64,000 nt of DNA from Plasmopara viticola (Eukaryota > Oomycota > Peronosporomycetes > Peronosporales > Peronosporaceae). The notes below the pieces were generated by a model that saw only the letters and a list, made by a program, of their open reading frames with translations, ran no database searches and had not been told where the DNA came from. Position numbers and translations under genes: made by a program. This document shows positions 14,601-29,600 of the stretch, in pieces. Within the stretch, counting starts at the first letter, position 1. Each line of letters opens with the position of its first letter. Location: contig MBPM02000162.1 in assembly GCA_001695595.3 (NCBI GenBank), positions 28,246 through 92,245 of the forward strand, written 5' to 3'.

Positions 14601-17600
14601 TGATGCGCCGATTCTTCCTACGGCGTCAGATCCGTCAAATCTAGCTTCCAGGACATGCAGACACGCGTTCCGTGCGTAACTGAGCGTGTTCTGCTCTATT
14701 TGAGGACAATTCTTCCTACAGCCTCAGATACATCTAATACAGCTTCCTGGACATGCAGCCACGCGTTTCAAGTAGAACATAGCGATTGCTGCTCCAATAG
14801 AAGCGCCGATTTTTCCCACGGCCTCAGATACGTGAAATCTAGCATCCTGAGCAAGCACATACGCGTTGCAAGCGTAACTTAGCGAGTTCTGCTCCATTTG
14901 ATGCGCCGATTCTTCCTACGGCGTCAGATCCGTCAAATCTAGCTTCCAGGACATGCAGACACGCGTTCCGTGCGTAACTGAGCGTGTTCTGCTCTATTTG
15001 AAGGACAATTCTTCCTACAGCCTCAGATACATCTAATACAGCTTCCTGGACATGCAGCCACGCGTTTCAAGTAGAACATAGCGATTGCTGCTCCAATAGA
15101 AGCGCCGATTTTTCCCACGGCCTCAGATACGTGAAATCTAGCATCCTGAGCAAGCACATACGCGTTGCAAGCGTAACTTAGCGAGTTCTGCTCCATTTGA
15201 TGCGCCGATTCTTCCTACGGCGTCAGATCCGTCAAATCTAGCTTCCAGGACATGCAGACACGCGTTCCGTGCGTAACTGAGCGTGTTCTGCTCTATTTGA
15301 GGACAATTCTTCCTACAGCCTCAGATACATCTAATACAGCTTCCTGGACATGCAGCCACGCGTTTCAAGTAGAACATAGCGATTGCTGCTCCAATAGAAG
15401 CGCCGATTTTTCCCACGGCCTCAGATACGTGAAATCTAGCATCCTGAGCAAGCACATACGCGTTGCAAGCGTAACTTAGCGAGTTCTGCTCCATTTGATG
15501 CGCCGATTCTTCCTACGGCGTCAGATCCGTCAAATCTAGCTTCCAGGACATGCAGACACGCGTTCCGTGCGTAACTGAGCGTGTTCTGCTCTATTTGGAG
15601 GACAATTCTTCCTACAGCCTCAGATACATCTAATACAGCTTCCTGGACATGCAGCCACGCGTTTCAAGTAGAACATAGCGATTGCTGCTCCAATAGAAGC
15701 GCCGATTTTTCCCACGGCCTCAGATACGTGAAATCTAGCATCCTGAGCAAGCACATACGCGTTGCAAGCGTAACTTAGCGAGTTCTGCTCCATTTGATGC
15801 GCCGATTCTTCCTACGGCGTCAGATCCGTCAAATCTAGCTTCCAGGACATGCAGACACGCGTTCCGTGCGTAACTGAGCGTGTTCTGCTCTATTTGGAGA
15901 CAATTCTTCCTACAGCCTCAGATACATCTAATACAGCTTCCTGGACATGCAGCCACGCGTTTCAAGTAGAACATAGCGATTGCTGCTCCAATAGAAGCGC
16001 CGATTTTTCCCACGGCCTCAGATACGTGAAATCTAGCATCCTGAGCAAGCACATACGCGTTGCAAGCGTAACTTAGCGAGTTCTGCTCCATTTGATGCGC
16101 CGATTCTTCCTACGGCGTCAGATCCGTCAAATCTAGCTTCCAGGACATGCAGACACGCGTTCCGTGCGTAACTGAGCGTGTTCTGCTCTATTTGGAGACA
16201 ATTCTTCCTACAGCCTCAGATACATCTAATACAGCTTCCTGGACATGCAGCCACGCGTTTCAAGTAGAACATAGCGATTGCTGCTCCAATAGAAGCGCCG
16301 ATTTTTCCCACGGCCTCAGATACGTGAAATCTAGCATCCTGAGCAAGCACATACGCGTTGCAAGCGTAACTTAGCGAGTTCTGCTCCATTTGATGCGCCG
16401 ATTCTTCCTACGGCGTCAGATCCGTCAAATCTAGCTTCCAGGACATGCAGACACGCGTTCCGTGCGTAACTGAGCGTGTTCTGCTCTATTTGAAGGGACA
16501 ATTCTTCCTACAGCCTCAGATACATCTAATACAGCTTCCTGGACATGCAGCCACGCGTTTCAAGTAGAACATAGCGATTGCTGCTCCAATAGAAGCGCCG
16601 ATTTTTCCCACGGCCTCAGATACGTGAAATCTAGCATCCTGAGCAAGCACATACGCGTTGCAAGCGTAACTTAGCGAGTTCTGCTCCATTTGATGCGCCG
16701 ATTCTTCCTACGGCGTCAGATCCGTCAAATCTAGCTTCCAGGACATGCAGACACGCGTTCCGTGCGTAACTGAGCGTGTTCTGCTCTATTTGGAGACAAT
16801 TCTTCCTACAGCCTCAGATACATCTAATACAGCTTCCTGGACATGCAGCCACGCGTTTCAAGTAGAACATAGCGATTGCTGCTCCAATAGAAGCGCCGAT
16901 TTTTCCCACGGCCTCAGATACGTGAAATCTAGCATCCTGAGCAAGCACATACGCGTTGCAAGCGTAACTTAGCGAGTTCTGCTCCATTTGATGCGCCGAT
17001 TCTTCCTACGGCGTCAGATCCGTCAAATCTAGCTTCCAGGACATGCAGACACGCGTTCCGTGCGTAACTGAGCGTGTTCTGCTCTATTTGGAGGGACAAT
17101 TCTTCCTACAGCCTCAGATACATCTAATACAGCTTCCTGGACATGCAGCCACGCGTTTCAAGTAGAACATAGCGATTGCTGCTCCAATAGAAGCGCCGAT
17201 TTTTCCCACGGCCTCAGATACGTGAAATCTAGCATCCTGAGCAAGCACATACGCGTTGCAAGCGTAACTTAGCGAGTTCTGCTCCATTTGATGCGCCGAT
17301 TCTTCCTACGGCGTCAGATCCGTCAAATCTAGCTTCCAGGACATGCAGACACGCGTTCCGTGCGTAACTGAGCGTGTTCTGCTCTATTTGAAGAGACAAT
17401 TCTTCCTACAGCCTCAGATACATCTAATACAGCTTCCTGGACATGCAGCCACGCGTTTCAAGTAGAACATAGCGATTGCTGCTCCAATAGAAGCGCCGAT
17501 TTTTCCCACGGCCTCAGATACGTGAAATCTAGCATCCTGAGCAAGCACATACGCGTTGCAAGCGTAACTTAGCGAGTTCTGCTCCATTTGATGCGCCGAT

Positions 17601-20600
17601 TCTTCCTACGGCGTCAGATCCGTCAAATCTAGCTTCCAGGACATGCAGACACGCGTTCCGTGCGTAACTGAGCGTGTTCTGCTCTATTTGGAGACAATTC
17701 TTCCTACAGCCTCAGATACATCTAATACAGCTTCCTGGACATGCAGCCACGCGTTTCAAGTAGAACATAGCGATTGCTGCTCCAATAGAAGCGCCGATTT
17801 TTCCCACGGCCTCAGATACGTGAAATCTAGCATCCTGAGCAAGCACATACGCGTTGCAAGCGTAACTTAGCGAGTTCTGCTCCATTTGATGCGCCGATTC
17901 TTCCTACGGCGTCAGATCCGTCAAATCTAGCTTCCAGGACATGCAGACACGCGTTCCGTGCGTAACTGAGCGTGTTCTGCTCTATTTGAAGGACAATTCT
18001 TCCTACAGCCTCAGATACATCTAATACAGCTTCCTGGACATGCAGCCACGCGTTTCAAGTAGAACATAGCGATTGCTGCTCCAATAGAAGCGCCGATTTT
18101 TCCCACGGCCTCAGATACGTGAAATCTAGCATCCTGAGCAAGCACATACGCGTTGCAAGCGTAACTTAGCGAGTTCTGCTCCATTTGATGCGCCGATTCT
18201 TCCTACGGCGTCAGATCCGTCAAATCTAGCTTTCAGAACATGCAGACACGCGTTCCGTGCGTAACTGAGCGTGTTCTGCTCTCTTGGAGGGACAATTCTT
18301 CCTACAGCCTCAGATACATCTAATACAGCTTCCTGGACATGCAGCCACGCGTTTCAAGTAGAACATAGCGATTGCTGCTCCAATAGAAGCGCCGATTTTT
18401 CCCACGGCCTCAGATACGTGAAATCTAGCATCCTGAGCAAGCACATACGCGTTGCAAGCGTAACTTAGCGAGTTCTGCTCCATTTGATGCGCCGATTCTT
18501 CCTACGGCGTCAGATCCGTCAAATCTAGCTTCCAGGACATGCAGACACGCGTTCCGTGCGTAACTGAGCGTGTTCTGCTCTATTTGAAGAGACAATTCTT
18601 CCTACAGCCTCAGATACATCTAATACAGCTTCCTGGACATGCAGCCACGCGTTTCAAGTAGAACATAGCGATTGCTGCTCCAATAGAAGCGCCGATTTTT
18701 CCCACGGCCTCAGATACGTGAAATCTAGCATCCTGAGCAAGCACATACGCGTTGCAAGCGTAACTTAGCGAGTTCTGCTCCATTTGATGCGCCGATTCTT
18801 CCTACGGCGTCAGATCCGTCAAATCTAGCTTCCAGGACATGCAGACACGCGTTCCGTGCGTAACTGAGCGTGTTCTGCTCTATTTGAAGGGACAATTCTT
18901 CCTACAGCCTCAGATACATCTAATACAGCTTCCTGGACATGCAGCCACGCGTTTCAAGTAGAACATAGCGATTGCTGCTCCAATAGAAGCGCCGATTTTT
19001 CCCACGGCCTCAGATACGTGAAATCTAGCATCCTGAGCAAGCACATACGCGTTGCAAGCGTAACTTAGCGAGTTCTGCTCCATTTGATGCGCCGATTCTT
19101 CCTACGGCGTCAGATCCGTCAAATCTAGCTTCCAGGACATGCAGACACGCGTTCCGTGCGTAACTGAGCGTGTTCTGCTCTATTTGAAGAGACAATTCTT
19201 CCTACAGCCTCAGATACATCTAATACAGCTTCCTGGACATGCAGCCACGCGTTTCAAGTAGAACATAGCGATTGCTGCTCCAATAGAAGCGCCGATTTTT
19301 CCCACGGCCTCAGATACGTGAAATCTAGCATCCTGAGCAAGCACATACGCGTTGCAAGCGTAACTTAGCGAGTTCTGCTCCATTTGATGCGCCGATTCTT
19401 CCTACGGCGTCAGATCCGTCAAATCTAGCTTCCAGGACATGCAGACACGCGTTCCGTGCGTAACTGAGCGTGTTCTGCTCTATTTGAAGAGACAATTCTT
19501 CCTACAGCCTCAGATACATCTAATACAGCTTCCTGGACATGCAGCCACGCGTTTCAAGTAGAACATAGCGATTGCTGCTCCAATAGAAGCGCCGATTTTT
19601 CCCACGGCCTCAGATACGTGAAATCTAGCATCCTGAGCAAGCACATACGCGTTGCAAGCGTAACTTAGCGAGTTCTGCTCCATTTGATGCGCCGATTCTT
19701 CCTACGGCGTCAGATCCGTCAAATCTAGCTTCCAGGACATGCAGACACGCGTTCCGTGCGTAACTGAGCGTGTTCTGCTCTATTTGAAGACAATTCTTCC
19801 TACAGCCTCAGATACATCTAATACAGCTTCCTGGACATGCAGCCACGCGTTTCAAGTAGAACATAGCGATTGCTGCTCCAATAGAAGCGCCGATTTTTCC
19901 CACGGCCTCAGATACGTGAAATCTAGCATCCTGAGCAAGCACATACGCGTTGCAAGCGTAACTTAGCGAGTTCTGCTCCATTTGATGCGCCGATTCTTCC
20001 TACGGCGTCAGATCCGTCAAATCTAGCTTCCAGGACATGCAGACACGCGTTCCGTGCGTAACTGAGCGTGTTCTGCTCTATTTGAAGAGACAATTCTTCC
20101 TACAGCCTCAGATACATCTAATACAGCTTCCTGGACATGCAGCCACGCGTTTCAAGTAGAACATAGCGATTGCTGCTCCAATAGAAGCGCCGATTTTTCC
20201 CACGGCCTCAGATACGTGAAATCTAGCATCCTGAGCAAGCACATACGCGTTGCAAGCGTAACTTAGCGAGTTCTGCTCCATTTGATGCGCCGATTCTTCC
20301 TACGGCGTCAGATCCGTCAAATCTAGCTTCCAGGACATGCAGACACGCGTTCCGTGCGTAACTGAGCGTGTTCTGCTCTATTTGAGGACAATTCTTCCTA
20401 CAGCCTCAGATACATCTAATACAGCTTCCTGGACATGCAGCCACGCGTTTCAAGTAGAACATAGCGATTGCTGCTCCAATAGAAGCGCCGATTTTTCCCA
20501 CGGCCTCAGATACGTGAAATCTAGCATCCTGAGCAAGCACATACGCGTTGCAAGCGTAACTTAGCGAGTTCTGCTCCATTTGATGCGCCGATTCTTCCTA

Positions 20601-23600
20601 CGGCGTCAGATCCGTCAAATCTAGCTTCCAGGACATGCAGACACGCGTTCCGTGCGTAACTGAGCGTGTTCTGCTCTATTTGAAGGACAATTCTTCCTAC
20701 AGCCTCAGATACATCTAATACAGCTTCCTGGACATGCAGCCACGCGTTTCAAGTAGAACATAGCGATTGCTGCTCCAATAGAAGCGCCGATTTTTCCCAC
20801 GGCCTCAGATACGTGAAATCTAGCATCCTGAGCAAGCACATACGCGTTGCAAGCGTAACTTAGCGAGTTCTGCTCCATTTGATGCGCCGATTCTTCCTAC
20901 GGCGTCAGATCCGTCAAATCTAGCTTCCAGGACATGCAGACACGCGTTCCGTGCGTAACTGAGCGTGTTCTGCTCTATTTGAAGAGACAATTCTTCCTAC
21001 AGCCTCAGATACATCTAATACAGCTTCCTGGACATGCAGCCACGCGTTTCAAGTAGAACATAGCGATTGCTGCTCCAATAGAAGCGCCGATTTTTCCCAC
21101 GGCCTCAGATACGTGAAATCTAGCATCCTGAGCAAGCACATACGCGTTGCAAGCGTAACTTAGCGAGTTCTGCTCCATTTGATGCGCCGATTCTTCCTAC
21201 GGCGTCAGATCCGTCAAATCTAGCTTCCAGGACATGCAGACACGCGTTCCGTGCGTAACTGAGCGTGTTCTGCTCTATTTGAGGACAATTCTTCCTACAG
21301 CCTCAGATACATCTAATACAGCTTCCTGGACATGCAGCCACGCGTTTCAAGTAGAACATAGCGATTGCTGCTCCAATAGAAGCGCCGATTTTTCCCACGG
21401 CCTCAGATACGTGAAATCTAGCATCCTGAGCAAGCACATACGCGTTGCAAGCGTAACTTAGCGAGTTCTGCTCCATTTGATGCGCCGATTCTTCCTACGG
21501 CGTCAGATCCGTCAAATCTAGCTTCCAGGACATGCAGACACGCGTTCCGTGCGTAACTGAGCGTGTTCTGCTCTATTTGAAGGACAATTCTTCCTACAGC
21601 CTCAGATACATCTAATACAGCTTCCTGGACATGCAGCCACGCGTTTCAAGTAGAACATAGCGATTGCTGCTCCAATAGAAGCGCCGATTTTTCCCACGGC
21701 CTCAGATACGTGAAATCTAGCATCCTGAGCAAGCACATACGCGTTGCAAGCGTAACTTAGCGAGTTCTGCTCCATTTGATGCGCCGATTCTTCCTACGGC
21801 GTCAGATCCGTCAAATCTAGCTTCCAGGACATGCAGACACGCGTTCCGTGCGTAACTGAGCGTGTTCTGCTCTATTTGAAGGACAATTCTTCCTACAGCC
21901 TCAGATACATCTAATACAGCTTCCTGGACATGCAGCCACGCGTTTCAAGTAGAACATAGCGATTGCTGCTCCAATAGAAGCGCCGATTTTTCCCACGGCC
22001 TCAGATACGTGAAATCTAGCATCCTGAGCAAGCACATACGCGTTGCAAGCGTAACTTAGCGAGTTCTGCTCCATTTGATGCGCCGATTCTTCCTACGGCG
22101 TCAGATCCGTCAAATCTAGCTTCCAGGACATGCAGACACGCGTTCCGTGCGTAACTGAGCGTGTTCTGCTCTATTTGAGGACAATTCTTCCTACAGCCTC
22201 AGATACATCTAATACAGCTTCCTGGACATGCAGCCACGCGTTTCAAGTAGAACATAGCGATTGCTGCTCCAATAGAAGCGCCGATTTTTCCCACGGCCTC
22301 AGATACGTGAAATCTAGCATCCTGAGCAAGCACATACGCGTTTCAAGCGTAACTTAGCGAGTTCTGCTCCATTTGATGCGCCGATTCTTCCTACGGCGTC
22401 AGATCCGTCAAATCTAGCTTCCAGGACATGCAGACACGCGTTCCGTGCGTAACTGAGCGTGTTCTGCTCTATTTGAGGGACAATTCTTCCTACAGCCTCA
22501 GATACATCTAATACAGCTTCCTGGACATGCAGCCACGCGTTTCAAGTAGAACATAGCGATTGCTGCTCCAATAGAAGCGCCGATTTTTCCCACGGCCTCA
22601 GATACGTGAAATCTAGCATCCTGAGCAAGCACATACGCGTTGCAAGCGTAACTTAGCGAGTTCTGCTCCATTTGATGCGCCGATTCTTCCTACGGCGTCA
22701 GATCCGTCAAATCTAGCTTCCAGGACATGCAGACACGCGTTCCGTGCGTAACTGAGCGTGTTCTGCTCTATTTGAAGGGACAATTCTTCCTACAGCCTCA
22801 GATACATCTAATACAGCTTCCTGGACATGCAGCCACGCGTTTCAAGTAGAACATAGCGATTGCTGCTCCAATAGAAGCGCCGATTTTTCCCACGGCCTCA
22901 GATACGTGAAATCTAGCATCCTGAGCAAGCACATACGCGTTGCAAGCGTAACTTAGCGAGTTCTGCTCCATTTGATGCGCCGATTCTTCCTACGGCGTCA
23001 GATCCGTCAAATCTAGCTTCCAGGACATGCAGACACGCGTTCCGTGCGTAACTGAGCGTGTTCTGCTCTATTTGAGGGACAATTCTTCCTACAGCCTCAG
23101 ATACATCTAATACAGCTTCCTGGACATGCAGCCACGCGTTTCAAGTAGAACATAGCGATTGCTGCTCCAATAGAAGCGCCGATTTTTCCCACGGCCTCAG
23201 ATACGTGAAATCTAGCATCCTGAGCAAGCACATACGCGTTGCAAGCGTAACTTAGCGAGTTCTGCTCCATTTGATGCGCCGATTCTTCCTACGGCGTCAG
23301 ATCCGTCAAATCTAGCTTCCAGGACATGCAGACACGCGTTCCGTGCGTAACTGAGCGTGTTCTGCTCTATTTGGAGGGACAATTCTTCCTACAGCCTCAG
23401 ATACATCTAATACAGCTTCCTGGACATGCAGCCACGCGTTTCAAGTAGAACATAGCGATTGCTGCTCCAATAGAAGCGCCGATTTTTCCCACGGCCTCAG
23501 ATACGTGAAATCTAGCATCCTGAGCAAGCACATACGCGTTGCAAGCGTAACTTAGCGAGTTCTGCTCCATTTGATGCGCCGATTCTTCCTACGGCGTCAG

Positions 23601-26600
23601 ATCCGTCAAATCTAGCTTCCAGGACATGCAGACACGCGTTCCGTGCGTAACTGAGCGTGTTCTGCTCTATTTGAAGGACAATTCTTCCTACAGCCTCAGA
23701 TACATCTAATACAGCTTCCTGGACATGCAGCCACGCGTTTCAAGTAGAACATAGCGATTGCTGCTCCAATAGAAGCGCCGATTTTTCCCACGGCCTCAGA
23801 TACGTGAAATCTAGCATCCTGAGCAAGCACATACGCGTTGCAAGCGTAACTTAGCGAGTTCTGCTCCATTTGATGCGCCGATTCTTCCTACGGCGTCAGA
23901 TCCGTCAAATCTAGCTTCCAGGACATGCAGACACGCGTTCCGTGCGTAACTGAGCGTGTTCTGCTCTATTTGAGGACAATTCTTCCTACAGCCTCAGATA
24001 CATCTAATACAGCTTCCTGGACATGCAGCCACGCGTTTCAAGTAGAACATAGCGATTGCTGCTCCAATAGAAGCGCCGATTTTTCCCACGGCCTCAGATA
24101 CGTGAAATCTAGCATCCTGAGCAAGCACATACGCGTTGCAAGCGTAACTTAGCGAGTTCTGCTCCATTTGATGCGCCGATTCTTCCTACGGCGTCAGATC
24201 CGTCAAATCTAGCTTCCAGGACATGCAGACACGCGTTCCGTGCGTAACTGAGCGTGTTCTGCTCTATTTGAAGAGACAATTCTTCCTACAGCCTCAGATA
24301 CATCTAATACAGCTTCCTGGACATGCAGCCACGCGTTTCAAGTAGAACATAGCGATTGCTGCTCCAATAGAAGCGCCGATTTTTCCCACGGCCTCAGATA
24401 CGTGAAATCTAGCATCCTGAGCAAGCACATACGCGTTGCAAGCGTAACTTAGCGAGTTCTGCTCCATTTGATGCGCCGATTCTTCCTACGGCGTCAGATC
24501 CGTCAAATCTAGCTTCCAGGACATGCAGACACGCGTTCCGTGCGTAACTGAGCGTGTTCTGCTCTATTTGAAGGACAATTCTTCCTACAGCCTCAGATAC
24601 ATCTAATACAGCTTCCTGGACATGCAGCCACGCGTTTCAAGTAGAACATAGCGATTGCTGCTCCAATAGAAGCGCCGATTTTTCCCACGGCCTCAGATAC
24701 GTGAAATCTAGCATCCTGAGCAAGCACATACGCGTTGCAAGCGTAACTTAGCGAGTTCTGCTCCATTTGATGCGCCGATTCTTCCTACGGCGTCAGATCC
24801 GTCAAATCTAGCTTCCAGGACATGCAGACACGCGTTCCGTGCGTAACTGAGCGTGTTCTGCTCTATTTGAGGGACAATTCTTCCTACAGCCTCAGATACA
24901 TCTAATACAGCTTCCTGGACATGCAGCCACGCGTTTCAAGTAGAACATAGCGATTGCTGCTCCAATAGAAGCGCCGATTTTTCCCACGGCCTCAGATACG
25001 TGAAATCTAGCATCCTGAGCAAGCACATACGCGTTGCAAGCGTAACTTAGCGAGTTCTGCTCCATTTGATGCGCCGATTCTTCCTACGGCGTCAGATCCG
25101 TCAAATCTAGCTTCCAGGACATGCAGACACGCGTTCCGTGCGTAACTGAGCGTGTTCTGCTCTATTTGGAGACAATTCTTCCTACAGCCTCAGATACATC
25201 TAATACAGCTTCCTGGACATGCAGCCACGCGTTTCAAGTAGAACATAGCGATTGCTGCTCCAATAGAAGCGCCGATTTTTCCCACGGCCTCAGATACGTG
25301 AAATCTAGCATCCTGAGCAAGCACATACGCGTTGCAAGCGTAACTTAGCGAGTTCTGCTCCATTTGATGCGCCGATTCTTCCTACGGCGTCAGATCCGTC
25401 AAATCTAGCTTCCAGGACATGCAGACACGCGTTCCGTGCGTAACTGAGCGTGTTCTGCTCTATTTGAAGAGACAATTCTTCCTACAGCCTCAGATACATC
25501 TAATACAGCTTCCTGGACATGCAGCCACGCGTTTCAAGTAGAACATAGCGATTGCTGCTCCAATAGAAGCGCCGATTTTTCCCACGGCCTCAGATACGTG
25601 AAATCTAGCATCCTGAGCAAGCACATACGCGTTGCAAGCGTAACTTAGCGAGTTCTGCTCCATTTGATGCGCCGATTCTTCCTACGGCGTCAGATCCGTC
25701 AAATCTAGCTTCCAGGACATGCAGACACGCGTTCCGTGCGTAACTGAGCGTGTTCTGCTCTATTTGAGGGACAATTCTTCCTACAGCCTCAGATACATCT
25801 AATACAGCTTCCTGGACATGCAGCCACGCGTTTCAAGTAGAACATAGCGATTGCTGCTCCAATAGAAGCGCCGATTTTTCCCACGGCCTCAGATACGTGA
25901 AATCTAGCATCCTGAGCAAGCACATACGCGTTGCAAGCGTAACTTAGCGAGTTCTGCTCCATTTGATGCGCCGATTCTTCCTACGGCGTCAGATCCGTCA
26001 AATCTAGCTTCCAGGACATGCAGACACGCGTTCCGTGCGTAACTGAGCGTGTTCTGCTCTATTTGAAGGACAATTCTTCCTACAGCCTCAGATACATCTA
26101 ATACAGCTTCCTGGACATGCAGCCACGCGTTTCAAGTAGAACATAGCGATTGCTGCTCCAATAGAAGCGCCGATTTTTCCCACGGCCTCAGATACGTGAA
26201 ATCTAGCATCCTGAGCAAGCACATACGCGTTGCAAGCGTAACTTAGCGAGTTCTGCTCCATTTGATGCGCCGATTCTTCCTACGGCGTCAGATCCGTCAA
26301 ATCTAGCTTCCAGGACATGCAGACACGCGTTCCGTGCGTAACTGAGCGTGTTCTGCTCTATTTGAAGGACAATTCTTCCTACAGCCTCAGATACGTCTAA
26401 TACAGCTTCCTGGACATGCAGCCACGCGTTTCAAGTAGAACATAGCGATTGCTGCTCCAATAGAAGCGCCGATTTTTCCCACGGCCTCAGATACGTGAAA
26501 TCTAGCATCCTGAGCAAGCACATACGCGTTGCAAGCGTAACTTAGCGAGTTCTGCTCCATTTGATGCGCCGATTCTTCCTACGGCGTCAGATCCGTCAAA

Positions 26601-29600
26601 TCTAGCTTCCAGGACATGCAGACACGCGTTCCGTGCGTAACTGAGCGTGTTCTGCTCTATTTGGAGGGACAATTCTTCCTACAGCCTCAGATACATCTAA
26701 TACAGCTTCCTGGACATGCAGCCACGCGTTTCAAGTAGAACATAGCGATTGCTGCTCCAATAGAAGCGCCGATTTTTCCCACGGCCTCAGATACGTGAAA
26801 TCTAGCATCCTGAGCAAGCACATACGCGTTGCAAGCGTAACTTAGCGAGTTCTGCTCCATTTGATGCGCCGATTCTTCCTACGGCGTCAGATCCGTCAAA
26901 TCTAGCTTCCAGGACATGCAGACACGCGTTCCGTGCGTAACTGAGCGTGTTCTGCTCTATTTGAAGACAATTCTTCCTACAGCCTCAGATACATCTAATA
27001 CAGCTTCCTGGACATGCAGCCACGCGTTTCAAGTAGAACATAGCGATTGCTGCTCCAATAGAAGCGCCGATTTTTCCCACGGCCTCAGATACGTGAAATC
27101 TAGCATCCTGAGCAAGCACATACGCGTTGCAAGCGTAACTTAGCGAGTTCTGCTCCATTTGATGCGCCGATTCTTCCTACGGCGTCAGATCCGTCAAATC
27201 TAGCTTCCAGGACATGCAGACACGCGTTCCGTGCGTAACTGAGCGTGTTCTGCTCTATTTGAGGGACAATTCTTCCTACAGCCTCAGATACATCTAATAC
27301 AGCTTCCTGGACATGCAGCCACGCGTTTCAAGTAGAACATAGCGATTGCTGCTCCAATAGAAGCGCCGATTTTTCCCACGGCCTCAGATACGTGAAATCT
27401 AGCATCCTGAGCAAGCACATACGCGTTTCAAGCGTAACTTAGCAAGTTCTGCTCCATTTGATGCGCCGATTCTTCCTACGGCGTCAGATCCGTCAAATCT
27501 AGCTTCCAGGACATGCAGACACGCGTTCCGTGCGTAACTGAGCGTGTTCTGCTCTATTTGAAGGGACAATTCTTCCTACAGCCTCAGATACATCTAATAC
27601 AGCTTCCTGGACATGCAGCCACGCGTTTCAAGTAGAACATAGCGATTGCTGCTCCAATAGAAGCGCCGATTTTTCCCACGGCCTCAGATACGTGAAATCT
27701 AGCATCCTGAGCAAGCACATACGCGTTGCAAGCGTAACTTAGCGAGTTCTGCTCCATTTGATGCGCCGATTCTTCCTACGGCGTCAGATCCGTCAAATCT
27801 AGCTTCCAGGACATGCAGACACGCGTTCCGTGCGTAACTGAGCGTGTTCTGCTCTATTTGAGGACAATTCTTCCTACAGCCTCAGATACATCTAATACAG
27901 CTTCCTGGACATGCAGCCACGCGTTTCAAGTAGAACATAGCGATTGCTGCTCCAATAGAAGCGCCGATTTTTCCCACGGCCTCAGATACGTGAAATCTAG
28001 CATCCTGAGCAAGCACATACGCGTTGCAAGCGTAACTTAGCGAGTTCTGCTCCATTTGATGCGCCGATTCTTCCTACGGCGTCAGATCCGTCAAATCTAG
28101 CTTCCAGGACATGCAGACACGCGTTCCGTGCGTAACTGAGCGTGTTCTGCTCTATTTGAAGGACAATTCTTCCTACAGCCTCAGATACATCTAATACAGC
28201 TTCCTGGACATGCAGCCACGCGTTTCAAGTAGAACATAGCGATTGCTGCTCCAATAGAAGCGCCGATTTTTCCCACGGCCTCAGATACGTGAAATCTAGC
28301 ATCCTGAGCAAGCACATACGCGTTGCAAGCGTAACTTAGCGAGTTCTGCTCCATTTGATGCGCCGATTCTTCCTACGGCGTCAGATCCGTCAAATCTAGC
28401 TTCCAGGACATGCAGACACGCGTTCCGTGCGTAACTGAGCGTGTTCTGCTCTATTTGAAGGGACAATTCTTCCTACAGCCTCAGATACATCTAATACAGC
28501 TTCCTGGACATGCAGCCACGCGTTTCAAGTAGAACATAGCGATTGCTGCTCCAATAGAAGCGCCGATTTTTCCCACGGCCTCAGATACGTGAAATCTAGC
28601 ATCCTGAGCAAGCACATACGCGTTGCAAGCGTAACTTAGCGAGTTCTGCTCCATTTGATGCGCCGATTCTTCCTACGGCGTCAGATCCGTCAAATCTAGC
28701 TTCCAGGACATGCAGACACGCGTTCCGTGCGTAACTGAGCGTGTTCTGCTCTATTTGAAGAGACAATTCTTCCTACAGCCTCAGATACATCTAATACAGC
28801 TTCCTGGACATGCAGCCACGCGTTTCAAGTAGAACATAGCGATTGCTGCTCCAATAGAAGCGCCGATTTTTCCCACGGCCTCAGATACGTGAAATCTAGC
28901 ATCCTGAGCAAGCACATACGCGTTGCAAGCGTAACTTAGCGAGTTCTGCTCCATTTGATGCGCCGATTCTTCCTACGGCGTCAGATCCGTCAAATCTAGC
29001 TTCCAGGACATGCAGACACGCGTTCCGTGCGTAACTGAGCGTGTTCTGCTCTATTTGAGGACAATTCTTCCTACAGCCTCAGATACATCTAATACAGCTT
29101 CCTGGACATGCAGCCACGCGTTTCAAGTAGAACATAGCGATTGCTGCTCCAATAGAAGCGCCGATTTTTCCCACGGCCTCAGATACGTGAAATCTAGCAT
29201 CCTGAGCAAGCACATACGCGTTGCAAGCGTAACTTAGCGAGTTCTGCTCCATTTGATGCGCCGATTCTTCCTACGGCGTCAGATCCGTCAAATCTAGCTT
29301 CCAGGACATGCAGACACGCGTTCCGTGCGTAACTGAGCGTGTTCTGCTCTATTTGAGGGACAATTCTTCCTACAGCCTCAGATACATCTAATACAGCTTC
29401 CTGGACATGCAGCCACGCGTTTCAAGTAGAACATAGCGATTGCTGCTCCAATAGAAGCGCCGATTTTTCCCACGGCCTCAGATACGTGAAATCTAGCATC
29501 CTGAGCAAGCACATACGCGTTGCAAGCGTAACTTAGCGAGTTCTGCTCCATTTGATGCGCCGATTCTTCCTACGGCGTCAGATCCGTCAAATCTAGCTTC